NCBI GenBank assembly: GCA_963825175.1
Contig: CAWGSA010000002.1
Coordinates: forward strand, 1,240,001 to 1,304,000
DNA from: DATFTF01 sp963825175
Lineage (GTDB): Bacteria > Acidobacteriota > Thermoanaerobaculia > UBA5066 > Gp7-AA6
Direction of reading: 5' to 3'
Length of the DNA: 64,000 nucleotides
The notes beneath the pieces were generated by a model. That model was given only the letters and a program-made list of their open reading frames with translations. It was not told where the DNA came from and searched no databases. Of this stretch, positions 29,249-38,947 are shown one piece after another; the first letter of the stretch is position 1, and every line of letters starts with the position of its first letter. A program made the position numbers and the translations under genes.

Positions 29249-31064
29249 TTGATCAAGCTCTCCGACTACCTCATGGATCGGATCGCCGACGCCGGCGTGC
29301 GGCACGTGTTCTTCGTGCCCGGCGGCGCGGCCATGCATTTGAACGACTCGCTGGGGCGCTCCCAGCGGCTGACCTTCGTGTCCAACCTGCACGAGCAGGC
29401 CTCCGCGATCGCGAGCGAGGCCTACGCGAAGGTCACCAACAATCTCGGCGTGACGCTCGTCACGGCCGGTCCGGGAGGCACCAACGCCGTGACGGGCGTG
29501 GCCGGAGCGTGGCTCGACTCGACGCCGTGCCTGGTCGTGTCCGGGCAGGTCAAGCGGGCCGACCTGAAGCGCGCCCTGGGAGTCCGCCAGATCGGCGTGC
29601 AGGAGATCGACATCACCTCGATCGTGGCGCCGATCACCAAGTACGCCGTCACCGTGACGGATCCCGAGAGCATCCGGTATCACTTCGAAAAAGCCGTCCA
29701 CCTGGCGTTGAGCGGCCGTCCCGGCCCGGTGTGGCTGGACATTCCGCTGGACGTCCAGGCCGCTCCGATCGATCCGGCCGGGCTCGTCCGCTTCGAGCCG
29801 GAGCCCGAGCGCGCTGCCGACGCGACGCTCGCCGCCGACGTGGCCCGGGCCGTCGCGGTCCTGGAATCGGCCCGTCGCCCGCTGTTTCTGGCCGGCAACG
29901 GAATCCGGCTGGCTCACGGGCAGCCGCAGTTTCGCGATCTGATCGAGCGGCTCCAGATCCCGGTGCTGGCCACCTGGCTGGCCATCGACCTGATCGCCGA
30001 GACGCACCCGCTCTACCTGGGCCGGCCCGGCGCGGTGGCTCCCCGCGGAGCCAACTTCGCCGTGCAAAACGCCGATGCCCTCGTCGCGGTCGGGGCCCGC
30101 ATGGACCTGGTCCTGACCGGATACGCCCGCGAGAATTTCGCGCCATCCGCGACGAAGGTCATCGTGGACGTGGACCCCGCGGAGCTGGCCAAGGCCGCGT
30201 TGCCGAAGGCTCTTCCGATTCGCGCCGACGCGAACGCGTTCCTGTCCGAAATGCTCCGCCAGTGGGGCAACCGCGGACCCCTGGATCGGCCCGAATGGAC
30301 CGCACGCTGCCGGGACTGGAAGACCCGGTATCCCATCGTGCTCGCCGAGCACCGCGCGCAGGAATCGCCGGTGAGCGTCTACGGCCTCGCCGACATCCTG
30401 TCGGAGGCCCTGGATGAGGGAGACCTGATCGTGTCGGCGGAGCTCGGGGAGCGGGATCGAGATCTTCCTGCACGCCTTCCGGGTCAAGGACCGACAGCGG
30501 ATCATCCATACGACCGCGCTCGGGGCGATGGGGTTCGCCTTGCCGGCCAGCATCGGCGCGTGCCTGGCATCGGGCGGCCGGCGGACCATTGTGGTCGACG
30601 GCGACGGCGGATTCCAGTTCAACATCCAGGAGCTGGAGACCGTCGCGCGGTTGAACCTCCCCATCAAGTACTTCATCCTCGACAACTCCGGCTACTCTTC
30701 GATCCGCGCGTCCCAGCGCAACTACTTCGGGAAGGTCGTCGCGGCGGACGCCGCCAGCGGACAGTCGCTTCCCGACCTCGCGCGGATCGCCGAGGCGTGG
30801 CGTCTCCCGTTTCGCCGGATCGAGAAGCAGAGCGAGCTGCGCGGCCGGATCCGGGACCTCCTGGCCGAGCCCGGACCACTCCTGTGCGACGTCGTGGTGA
30901 TTCCCGACGAGGACCGCCTTCCCCGAATCTCCTCGCGGCCCATGCCCGACGGCTCGATGGTCTCGACGCCGATCGAGGACCTCTTTCCCTATCTCTCCCG
31001 CGAGGAGTTCGATGCGAACATGGCCGCCGGCGCGGAGGAGTCGGCGCCCAAGGGTGGCTCCTGA
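29249..31064 (+). CDS. Thiamine-diphosphate enzyme, acetolactate-synthase-like (frameshifted)
   Basis: ThDP-dependent enzyme of about 604 aa with the three-domain layout of acetolactate synthase and pyruvate decarboxylase. The activating Glu is in SNLHEQASAIASEAYAK, the N-terminal signature in TAGPGGTNAVTGVAGAWLDS, and the ThDP/Mg motif in VDGDGGFQFNIQELETV followed by DNSGY. The frame breaks near 30448 (one extra G); the middle resumes as SGIEIFLHAF. The start is TTG, with conserved IKLSDYLMDRI after it. In polysaccharide clusters such enzymes include YerE, which adds a two-carbon unit from pyruvate to a CDP-3,6-dideoxy-4-keto-hexose; rfbFGH nearby would supply that substrate. Confidence 0.83.
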
Positions 31065-31885
31065 TGCGGATCGGGATCATGCAGGGGCGGCTGCTTCCGC
31101 CGGCCGGCTCCTACCAGTGTTTTCCGGCGGAGGGCTGGGAGCGCGAATTTGCCGCCGCGGCGCAGGCCGGCTTGCAGTGCATCGAGTGGATCTACGACGT
31201 CGGCGGAGCGCAGGCCAATCCCCTGGGCTCGGAAGAAGGGCAGGAGCGCATGCGCAACCTGTCCGAGGCCCACGGCATGGCGGTGCACTCGGTCTGCGCG
31301 GACTACTTCATGGAACGGCCCCTCCTGCGGTGCAGCGAGGCGGAGCTGGAGTTTCGCCTGGCCACTCTGCGCTGGCTGTTGCAGGCCTGCGCCCGCGTGG
31401 GCGCGGGCCGCGTCGTCCTGCCGTTCGTCGACAACTCCCGCATGGAGACCGCGGCCGAGCGGCGCCAGGTCGCGCAAGCCCTGCGACGGATCCTGCCCGA
31501 CGCCGCAGTCGCCGGTGTGGAGCTGCACCTGGAGACGGCGCTGGCTCCGCCGGATTTCCAGACCTTCCTGGACGCTCTGCCGGACCCTCTCGTCCGCGTG
31601 ACCTACGATTCCGGCAACAGCGCTTCGCTCGGGTTTCCGGTTGCCGAGGAGTGGAGCCGCTACGGCCCGCGGATCGGCAGCGTCCACATCAAGGACCGCG
31701 TCCGCGGCGGCGGCTCCGTCCCCCTGGGAACCGGCGACGCGGATTTCCCGGAGCTCTTCGCCTGGATCCGCAAGTCCGGTTACGACGGCGACCTCATCCT
31801 GCAGGCCGCGCGGCAGGCGCCCGGCGAGGAGCTCACGCTTGCCCGGGCGAACCGGGGCTTCGTCGAGCGCTGTCTCGCCGCATGA
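31064..31885 (+). CDS. Sugar phosphate isomerase/epimerase-like TIM barrel
   Basis: Protein of 273 aa of the xylose-isomerase-like TIM-barrel superfamily. The N-terminus MRIGIMQGRLLPP and the barrel residues in GVELHLETAL, VTYDSGNSASLGF and GSVHIKDRVRGGG (metal ligands Glu, Asp, His) are in place. The GTGDADFPELFAWIRKSGYDGDLILQ end is typical. The ATG overlaps the stop of the ThDP gene (TGATG). It probably isomerises or epimerises a sugar intermediate of the same pathway; the exact reaction is unknown. Confidence 0.82.
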   Translation: MRIGIMQGRLLPPAGSYQCFPAEGWEREFAAAAQAGLQCIEWIYDVGGAQANPLGSEEGQERMRNLSEAHGMAVHSVCADYFMERPLLRCSEAELEFRLATLRWLLQACARVGAGRVVLPFVDNSRMETAAERRQVAQALRRILPDAAVAGVELHLETALAPPDFQTFLDALPDPLVRVTYDSGNSASLGFPVAEEWSRYGPRIGSVHIKDRVRGGGSVPLGTGDADFPELFAWIRKSGYDGDLILQAARQAPGEELTLARANRGFVERCLAA

Positions 31886-32934
31886 AAGCGCTGTTCATCG
31901 GGCTCGGAGGGATTGGCCAGCGCCATCTCCGCAACTTGCGGGCCCTGCGCGGGGACTCGGTCGAGGTCCTGGCGCACAGGACTCGGGGCTTGAAGCGGAC
32001 GCTGACCGACCGCCTCGAGGTCGATCCCGGAGTCGACGTTGAGGCGCGCTATGACGTCCGGGTCGTCGCTGGCCTCGCCGAGGCGGTCGAGCAGGCCGAT
32101 GTCGTGTTCGTCTGCAACCCGACGCGACTCCATGTTGCGGCGGCGCTTGCCGCGGCACGTGCCGGTCGGAGCATCTTTGTGGAAAAGCCAGTCTCGGACT
32201 CCTGGGAGGGGATCGAGGAGCTCCTGCAGAACGTTGCATCGAAGAACCTGGTCACGCTGGTCGGATTTCAGATGCGCTTTCACCCTCTTTTGCGGCGGCT
32301 CCAGGATCTGATCCGGGACGGAGCCGTCGGCCGGGTGCTCGCGGTAATCGCGCAGGTCGCCGAGTTCCTGCCGGGATTTCACACGTACGAGGACTACCGG
32401 ACGATGTACGCCTCGCGCCGCGACCTCGGTGGCGGCGTTATCCTTTCGCAGATTCACGAGTTCGATTACCTCTACTCGCTGCTTGGCCTGCCCGACCGCG
32501 TCTTCGCCATGGGAGGACACTTGAGCAAACTGGAGATCGATGTGGAGGACGTCGCCTGCGTGTCCATGGAGTTCCGTCGGGAGGGGCGGCCCATCCCCGT
32601 CCAGTTGCATCTGGACTTCGTGCAACGGCCACCGGCCCGTACTTGCACGATCGTCGGCGATACCGGGAAGCTCTTTCTCGACTTTCGCCGTCCCGTTCTC
32701 CAGCATTTCGACGAGAACGGGCGGCTCGCTACCGAGGAGACTCTCTCCGATTTTCCCCGCAACGAGATGTTTCTGGAAGAAATGCGGCACTTTCTGGCCT
32801 GCCTGGAGGGCACGGCCGAGCCGATCGTGCCCCTGTCGGAGGGTGTGCAGAGCCTTCGCATGGCGCTCGCCGCCAGGGAATCGTTGGAGACGGGCCGCTT
32901 GGTGGCGATGGGCGAGGCGAAGGCGAGACGATGA
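31882..32934 (+). CDS. Gfo/Idh/MocA family oxidoreductase
   Basis: NAD(P)-dependent sugar dehydrogenase of 350 aa. The N-terminal Rossmann motif is FIGLGGIGQRHLRNL, then VVFVCNPTRLHVAAALAAARAG and the catalytic-lysine strand IFVEKPVSDSW. The C-terminal beta-sheet domain includes LGGGVILSQIHEFDYL with the conserved His. It overlaps both neighbours by 4 bp (ATGA at each end), so it is tightly coupled in the operon. It likely oxidises or reduces a nucleotide sugar or its precursor. Confidence 0.88.
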   Translation: MKALFIGLGGIGQRHLRNLRALRGDSVEVLAHRTRGLKRTLTDRLEVDPGVDVEARYDVRVVAGLAEAVEQADVVFVCNPTRLHVAAALAAARAGRSIFVEKPVSDSWEGIEELLQNVASKNLVTLVGFQMRFHPLLRRLQDLIRDGAVGRVLAVIAQVAEFLPGFHTYEDYRTMYASRRDLGGGVILSQIHEFDYLYSLLGLPDRVFAMGGHLSKLEIDVEDVACVSMEFRREGRPIPVQLHLDFVQRPPARTCTIVGDTGKLFLDFRRPVLQHFDENGRLATEETLSDFPRNEMFLEEMRHFLACLEGTAEPIVPLSEGVQSLRMALAARESLETGRLVAMGEAKARR

Positions 32935-33758
32935 CTGCCGACGCGCTGTTCGATCTGACCGGACGGGTCGCCGTCATCACCGGAGGTGCCGGATTCCTGG
33001 GCGTGCAGCATGCGGAAGCCGTCGCGCGGGCGGGAGCATCGCCGGTTCTGGTCGACATCCGCGGCGAGCAAGCCCAGGCCGAAGCGGAAAAGCTGTCGGC
33101 CCGCTGGAAGGTGCCCAGCGTGGGATTGGCCGCGGACGTGACCCGGTCGGCCGATGTCGCCGCGGTTCGGGACGCGGTGATCGGGCGCCTGGGCCGGATC
33201 GACATCCTGATCAACAACGCGGCCATCGATGCCAAGGCGGTCGAGGGCGGAGGCTTGGAAGGCTCCCGTCTCGAGACGTTCTCCCTGGAAAGATGGAACG
33301 CTGAGATCGCCGTCGGGCTGACCGGAGCCTTCCTCTGCTCGCAGATCCTCGGGTCCGAGATGGCCCGCCGGCGGCGCGGGGTGATCGTCAACGTGGCTTC
33401 CGATCTGGGGGTCATCGCTCCGGACCAAAGGATCTATCGGCGTGCCGATCGCGCCGACGGCGAGCAGCCGGTCAAGCCGGTCTCCTATCCAGTCATCAAG
33501 GCGGCCCTGCTCGGCCTGACCCGGTACCTGGCGACCTATTGGGCGGACCAGGGCGTTCGGGTCAACGCGGTTTCCCCTGGCGGGGTCCGCACCGATCAGC
33601 CGGAGGACTTTGTCGCACGACTGGCGAATCTGATTCCGTTGGGCCGAATGGCCGAGGCCGGCGAGTACCAGGGCGCCATGCTCTTCCTCTGCTCCGACGC
33701 CTCGTCCTACATGACCGGAGCGAACCTGATCGTCGACGGAGGACGCACGTGCTGGTGA
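32931..33758 (+). CDS. Short-chain dehydrogenase/reductase
   Basis: Classical SDR of 275 aa. Cofactor motif VAVITGGAGFLGVQHAEAV, NNAAI after the fourth strand, Ser in NVASDLGV and the catalytic pair in SYPVIKAALLG (Tyr-x3-Lys). The tail SSYMTGANLIVDGG is standard. The pair Gfo/Idh/MocA plus SDR next to a NeuB-like gene recalls PtmF/PtmA of Campylobacter legionaminic acid clusters, an analogy from gene content only. It overlaps the upstream gene by 4 bp; the FkbM gene follows after 52 bp. Confidence 0.88.
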   Translation: MTADALFDLTGRVAVITGGAGFLGVQHAEAVARAGASPVLVDIRGEQAQAEAEKLSARWKVPSVGLAADVTRSADVAAVRDAVIGRLGRIDILINNAAIDAKAVEGGGLEGSRLETFSLERWNAEIAVGLTGAFLCSQILGSEMARRRRGVIVNVASDLGVIAPDQRIYRRADRADGEQPVKPVSYPVIKAALLGLTRYLATYWADQGVRVNAVSPGGVRTDQPEDFVARLANLIPLGRMAEAGEYQGAMLFLCSDASSYMTGANLIVDGGRTCW

Positions 33759-33810
33759 GATCGCGAGATCCCGAGGCTCCGCGGCGGCGCGGCAAGATCG
33801 AGGAGCGCAC

Positions 33811-34969
33811 GTGACCGACCTGCGACGCTCCCTCGAGGGTCTTCTTGCCGAGGGCCGCGACGCGGCGGTTCGGCGCGAGCAGACCGCTTTCGACGAAGCG
33901 GCCGGCTCGCTCCAGGGCGGCCTGGTCCTCTTCGGGGCCGGCCACCTCGGGCGCAAGGCGCTCGGGGGCTTGCGCAAGGCCGGCCTGGAGCCTTTGGCGT
34001 TCGCGGACAACAGCTCCGCCATGTGGGGCTCCGAGCTATCCGGCGTGCCCGTGCTGTCGCTTCCGGAGGCGGCCCGACGTTTCCCCGACGCCGTCTTCGT
34101 GGTCACCATCTGGCGCGGCGAGGGGACCGATCGAATGCGCGAGCGGCTGGCGCAGGCCCGCGAGGCGGGATGCCGGCGCACCGTGCCCTTCCTTCCTCTC
34201 TTCTGGAAGTACCACGAGGCATTCTTGCCTCACTATGCCGTGGACCTCCCGCACCGCGTCATCGAGCAGCGGGAGCGTCCGCGCGGCCTTCGACCTGCTG
34301 TCCGACGAGGCATCACGGCGGGAGTTCGTGGGCGAGGTCCGCTGGAGGCTGCTGGGCGATTTCGACGCACTGGGCGAGCCGGTCTCGACGGAAATTTATT
34401 TTCCGGACGATCTCAAGCTTTTCCAGCCGAACGAGGAGTTCGTGGACTGCGGCGCGTTCGACGGGGATACCATCCGGCGTTTCTTCGCCAGGGTTCCCGG
34501 CTTCGTCGGCCGTGTGAAAGCCTTCGAGCCTGATCCGCGAAACTTCGGAAAGCTCACAGCCTACACGCTGACCCTTACTCCGGAGACCCGATCGCGGGTG
34601 GCGATCTACCCGTACGCCGTCGGCCGGGAGCGCGGAACGGTTCGCTTCAACGCCACTGGAAACGAGGCCGCCGCGGTCGGCCACGGCACGGCCGAGGTGG
34701 AATGAGTGACTCTCGACGAGATCCTCGCCGAGGGCCAGCCCACCTACATCAAGATGGACACCGAGGGCTCGGAGATCGATGCGCTTCAAGGCGCGGCCCG
34801 AACGATCGCGAGGACCAGGCCGACGCTGGCGGTCTGCGTCTACCACCAGCAGAACCATTCGGTGGAGATCCCTCTGCTGATCGGATCGCTCGCCGACCGG
34901 TACGCCTTGTATCTCCGGCCCCAACTCGAAGGGTGGGATCTCGTGTGCTACGCGATTCCCGGCGGATGA
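33811..34969 (+). CDS. FkbM family methyltransferase (frameshift and internal UGA)
   Basis: Protein of about 385 aa. The N-terminal 130 residues have a nucleotide-binding-like segment (LVLFGAGHLGRKALGGLRKAG) seen in FkbM proteins of polysaccharide loci. The methyltransferase domain has EEFVDCGAFDGDTIRRF, VKAFEPDPRNF and IKMDTEGSEIDAL. The frame changes near 34270. At 34703-34705 an in-frame TGA separates AEVE from VTLDEIL, at a place where many relatives have Cys (consensus CVTLDE). I read both as consensus errors or mutations. The start is GTG. Members O-methylate sugars. Confidence 0.8.
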
Positions 34970-35004
34970 GGATCCCGGGCTGCGCCCCTCGGCCGGGCCC
35001 GTCG

Positions 35005-35010
35005 TATAAT
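35005..35010 (+). promoter_or_regulatory. Candidate -10 box before the GT2 gene
   Basis: TATAAT in the 77-bp gap between the FkbM and GT2 genes, 36 bp before the ATG at 35047. No good -35 box is seen. It could be an internal promoter of the polysaccharide operon. Confidence 0.35.
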
Positions 35011-35046
35011 TGCGTTCATACCTTCTCCCCGACGTCTTAGTGCCGC

Positions 35047-36043
35047 ATGCGGCTGATCAGTGTCGTTACGCCCTGTTACAACGAGCAGGAGAACGTCCGC
35101 GAGGTGTACGACCGGGTCAAGCGGGTCTTTGCCGAGAGCGGCATGTACCAGTATCAGCACATCTTCATCGATAACGCGTCGCGGGATCGCACCGTGGAGA
35201 TCTTGAAGGAGATCGCCGCGGCCGACCGCAACGTGAAGGTCATCGTGAATACCCGCAACTTCGGCCAGGTGCGGTCCCCGTTTCACGCCCTGCTGGCCGC
35301 GCGGGGAGACGCCGTCTATCGGCCTGGCCGCGGACCTTCAGGATCCCCCCGAGCTCATCCCCGCGTTTCTCGAGCAGTGGGAGGCGGGCTTCAAGGTGGC
35401 TCTCGGCGTCAAGGCGGCCGGCGAGGAATCGTGGCCCATGTCCTGGGTCCGCGACGGACACTACCGGCTCCTGGCCCGCCTTTCCGACGTCGAGCCGGTG
35501 CGCAACTCGACCGGGTTCGGATTGTGCGACCGGGCCGTCATCGAGATCATCCGCGAGATGAACGAGCCCTATCCGTACTTCCGCGGGCTCCTGCCGGAGA
35601 TCGGGTTCCCCATCGCCCGGATCGAGTACACCAAGCCGCTGCGCAAGCGCGGCAAGACCAAGAACAACTTCTATACCCTCTTCGATCTGGCCATGTTGGG
35701 GATCACGACCCACTCCAAGGTGCCTCTGCGCCTGGCCACGATCGGCGGATTCGCCCTGTCGGCCTTGAGCCTGGTCGTCGCGCTGGCCTACCTGATCGCC
35801 AAACTCCTTTTCTGGTATCGGTTCTCGGCCGGGATCGCCCCCATCCTGATCGGTCTCTTCGTGACCGTCTCGGTCCAGTTCTTTTTCCTTTGGCCGTGGG
35901 AGAGTACGTGTCTGCGGTCCACACGCAGATGCTGCGCCGACCACTGGTCGTCGAGCGCGAGCGCATCAACTTCGACGAGCCGTTGTTGCCGTCCCTACCG
36001 ACGTCTCTGGCGCGTCCGGCCGTCTCGGCCGAGAAGAGGCCAC
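35047..36043 (+). CDS. GT2 family polyprenyl-phosphate glycosyltransferase (two frameshifts)
   Basis: Inverting glycosyltransferase of roughly 330 aa, GtrB/DPM1-like: transfers a sugar from a nucleotide donor to polyprenyl phosphate on the inner membrane. The N-terminus SVVTPCYNEQENVREVYDRV and IDNASRDRTVEIL are standard; after correcting the break near 35318 the acceptor loop reads AADLQDPPELIPAF. Two C-terminal helices (IGGFALSALSLVVALAYLI and APILIGLFVTVSVQFFFL) follow, then a second break near 35895 and GEYVSAVHTQMLRRP. The true stop is uncertain because the frame stays open into the next gene. It fits with the GtrA-like protein at 27735. Confidence 0.82.
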
Positions 36044-36922
36044 ATGGAAGAAGTGAAGATCGGCAGCCACGCCGTCGGCGACGGGCATCCCTGCTACGTC
36101 ATCGCGGAGATCGGCATCAACCACAACGGCGACCTCGACACTCGCCAAGCGGCTGATCAACGTCGCCGTCGCCGCCGGCTGCAACGCGGTGAAGTTCCAG
36201 AAGCGCACCGTCGACGTCGTCTACACGCCCGAGGAGCTGGCCAAGCCGCGCGAGAGCCCGTTCGGCGAGACCAACGGCGACCTGAAGCGCGGGCTGGAGT
36301 TCGGCGAGGAGGAGTACGCGGAGATCGACCGCTACTGCAAGGACGTGCAAGCATCCCCTGGTTCGCCTCGTGCTGGGACGAGGCGTCGGTCGACTTCATC
36401 GACCAGTTCGATCCCGCCTGCTACAAGATCGCGTCGGCGTCGCTGACCGACGACGACCTGCTGCGCCACACCCGCTCGCAAGGGCAAGCCGATCATCCTC
36501 TCGACGGGCATGAGCACGCTCGAGCAGATCGACCACGCCGTCGAGGTGCTGGGCAGCGAGCGACCTGGTCCTGCTGCACACGACTGCAGCACCTACCCGT
36601 CGCAGCTACGCCGAGCTGAACCTGCGGGTGATCCAGAGCTCTGGCCGATCGCTACGGCGTGCCGGTCGGCTACTCGGGCCACGAGACCGGTCTCCCGTCG
36701 TCGGTGGCGGCGGTCGCGCTCGGCGCCTGCATGGTCGAGCGGCACATCACGCTCGACCGCGCCATGTGGGGCTCCGATCAGGCCGCTTCGCTCGAGCCGA
36801 ACGGCATCAACCGACTGGTCCGCGACATCCGGCTGGTGGAAGACGGCCATGGGCGACGGCGTGAAGCGGGTCTCGAGTGCGAGGTGCCGATCATCAAGAA
36901 GCTTCGCCGGGTGGGAGCGTGA
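36044..36922 (+). CDS. NeuB-like PEP-condensing synthase without SAF domain, frame-broken
   Basis: Family of N-acetylneuraminate and related synthases, which condense phosphoenolpyruvate with an aldose. Pieces in three frames give CYVIAEIGINHNGDLD, CNAVKFQKRTVDVVYT, IPWFASCWDEASVDFID, YKIASASLTDDDLL, YGVPVGYSGHETGLPSSVAAVALGA and VERHITLDRAMWGSDQAASLE, all core motifs. The gene ends after IIKKLRRVGA, about 290 aa, so the C-terminal SAF (antifreeze-like) domain of classical NeuB is missing. At least six single-base indels break it. It overlaps the KdsC-like gene by 4 bp, as expected if that enzyme removes the phosphate of the product. Confidence 0.83.
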
Positions 36923-37374
36923 GCCGCGACCGGATCAAAGCGATCGCCCTCGATGTCGACGGCGTGCTGACCGACGGCACGGTCTACTGGGGCCCGCGGG
37001 GAGAAGAGTTCAAGCGGATCTCCTTCGCCGACATCATGGGCGTCTCGATCGGCCGCCGCGCCGGGCTGCAGTTCGCCCTGATCTCCGGCGAGGGAGGACC
37101 GCTCCTCGAACGGATCGCCGCGAAGCTGGGGATTACCGACGTTTACGCCGACTGCAAGGACAAGGCGGGCGCAGTCCGGACTTCGCAGCGCGCCGGGCTC
37201 GAGCTCGACGAGATCTGCTTCATGGGCGATGACGTCAACGACGTCCCGGCGATGAAGCTCGTGGGCCTGGCGGCTGCACCGGCTTCGGCCCACTCCTCGG
37301 CCAAGGCGGCGTGGAGTTCGTCGCGCGGAGCGCGGGGGGCGCCGGAGCGGTCCGCGATCTGGTCGACTTCCTGA
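36919..37374 (+). CDS. KdsC-like HAD phosphatase (3' frameshift)
   Basis: HAD-family phosphatase of the KDO-8-phosphate phosphatase type, about 155-160 aa. Motif I is LDVDGVLTDGTVYWG (nucleophile Asp), motif II the Ser/Gly of ALISGEGGP, and motif IV GDDVNDVPAMKLVGL. It is small and capless, as KdsC proteins are, which act as tetramers. The frame breaks near 37305; the corrected end reads GVEFVARSAGGAGAVRDLVDFLI. Downstream of a NeuB-like synthase it probably dephosphorylates the keto-sugar acid. No CMP-sugar synthetase gene is seen in the window. The start is GTG. Confidence 0.85.
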   Translation: MSRDRIKAIALDVDGVLTDGTVYWGPRGEEFKRISFADIMGVSIGRRAGLQFALISGEGGPLLERIAAKLGITDVYADCKDKAGAVRTSQRAGLELDEICFMGDDVNDVPAMKLVGLAAAPASAHSSAKAAWSSSRGARGAPERSAIWSTS

Positions 37375-37377
37375 TCG

Positions 37378-38581
37378 GTGAGGATTCCGCTAAGTCGCGC
37401 CGTCCGTGTCCGGTCTGCTCGGGGCAGCGGCGGCGCGTTGCTCTTTCGCCAGGCCTTCGCGTCGGTGTCCGGCACGACGCTGCTCGATGGCTATGACGTC
37501 GTCGTCTGCGATGGGTGCGGCTGCGGGTTCGCCGATGACCTGCCCGGAGCAGGCCGCCTTTGACGCCTATTACCAGGACCTGTCGAAGTACGAGGCCTCC
37601 GAGCGGGCCGGAGAGAATCCCTCGTACGAGCGGGACCGGGCCGCGGCGATCGCGGAGTTCATCGGTCGGTATGTGCCCGGTTCCGAGTCGCGCATCCTGG
37701 AGATCGGGTGCGCGACCGGACGACTGCTTCACCGAGCTCAAGACGATCGGGTTTTCTCGCGTGATCGGCGTCGATCCCTCCCCCTCCTGCGCGGAGACCG
37801 CAGCGCGGGAGTTCGGCGTCCGGGTCCTGACCGGAACGCTGACGGCGCTCCCGGGGAGCTGGTAGGGTCGGAGATGATCGTGCTCATCGGAGTGCTCGAG
37901 CACGTTCGGGATCTTGCGCCCGCTTTGGAGCGCGTTCGCGGCCTGCTCACCGGCGGCGGGCGCGTGTACGTGGAGGTTCCCGATGTGGCCGGATTCGCGC
38001 AGTGGCTGGACGCTCCGTTTCAGCAGTTCAGCTCCGAGCACGTGAACTACTTTTCGACCGCGTCGCTGTCCAACCTGATGCTCCGGAATGGGTTCCGTCT
38101 CGTGGTGGTCGAGCGGCTTTCCCGAAAATGGACAGAGACGAGCACGATGCCGGTGATCGCCGCGGTCTTCGAGCTGGCAGGAGGCGAGGCTCTCGGGCGC
38201 AGGGACCACGACGACATCACCGAGCAGAGCCTCTGCGAATACGTCGCGGCATCCCTCGAGATGGAGGCGCGTCGGCCCGAGGTCATCGAGAGCCTAGTCG
38301 CGAGCGGCGAGCCGATCCTGGTGTGGGGCGTCGGAACGCATACCACCCGGCTCCTGGAAACGACACGGCTCTCCGACGCGAACATCGTCGCGTTCTTCGA
38401 CTCCAACCCCAAGCTTCAGGGCAAGAGGCTCCTGGGGCGTTCGGTGCTGCCGCCTTCGGAGCTTTCTCGCTTCGCGCAGCCGGTCCTGATCTCCTCGCGC
38501 GTCTTCCAGACCGAGATCGAGCGCCAGATCCGCGACGAGCTCGGTTGCCGCAACCCAATCCTGCATCTGTATGGCGACTGA
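37378..38581 (+). CDS. Zinc-binding C-methyltransferase (TylC3/NovU-like), frame-broken
   Basis: SAM-dependent methyltransferase of about 400 aa with the three-part layout of NDP-sugar C-methyltransferases. An N-terminal zinc motif (CPVCSG, then CDGCGCGF) is followed by the SAM domain (RILEIGCATG, VIGVDPSPSC, VPDVAGFAQWLDAPF, EHVNYFS) and a C-terminal domain with ILVWGVGTHTTRLLE. Relatives add a methyl group at C-3 of 4-keto sugars to make branched sugars. Breaks lie near 37430, 37540, 37725 and 37862; the last 235 codons are clean. The exact start is unclear. It is the last gene of the polysaccharide run before the rrn promoters. Confidence 0.8.
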
Positions 38582-38708
38582 AGGACCTCCGGCGCGGCCG
38601 CCTCAACGGCCGAGCCTTCGATGGCCCCATCTGCACAACTTTCTGTGCACCGTGCGAGCCCAGAAAATCCCCGTCCCCATTGCCTTTTCCACTCCTTTCC
38701 GAATTCCC

Positions 38709-38737
38709 TTGACAGGGCCTTTACCCGGACCTATATT
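38709..38737 (+). promoter_or_regulatory. rrn promoter P1
   Basis: A consensus -35 box TTGACA (38709-38714), a 17-bp spacer and -10 TATATT (38732-38737). This is the best sigma-70 promoter in the window and points at the rrn operon 360 bp downstream. Confidence 0.8.
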
Positions 38738-38828
38738 GCGCATCCCCGCAAGGGTTCTGAGTTCTTTCCAGGGGTTCGTCGGCAGCGTTGGTGTCGCTCC
38801 GCGTGGGCTCACGGCATCAGGAAAAGCG

Positions 38829-38857
38829 TTGACGAAGCCTCAAAGATTGCGTAGACT
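38829..38857 (+). promoter_or_regulatory. rrn promoter P2
   Basis: TTGACG (38829-38834), a 17-bp spacer and TAGACT (38852-38857). It lies 120 bp after P1 in the usual tandem arrangement of rRNA promoters. Confidence 0.55.
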
Positions 38858-38947
38858 GAAGTTTCCGTCTCTGGACGGATCTTCGATTTTTCTGACGCCG
38901 GTGGGTACGGCGTCGTCCGCGGGGCGAGGGCCCCGAGGATCTGGTTC

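Noticed and set aside
28118..30685. 855-codon minus-strand frame
   Set aside because: It covers the epimerase and ThDP genes in antisense; no motif is seen.
29249..31885. Fusion of the ThDP enzyme with the TIM-barrel protein
   Set aside because: The long frame arises because the frameshift near 30448 happens to lead into the frame of the next gene. The true ThDP C-terminus lies in another frame and ends at 31064, where the next gene has its own ATG.
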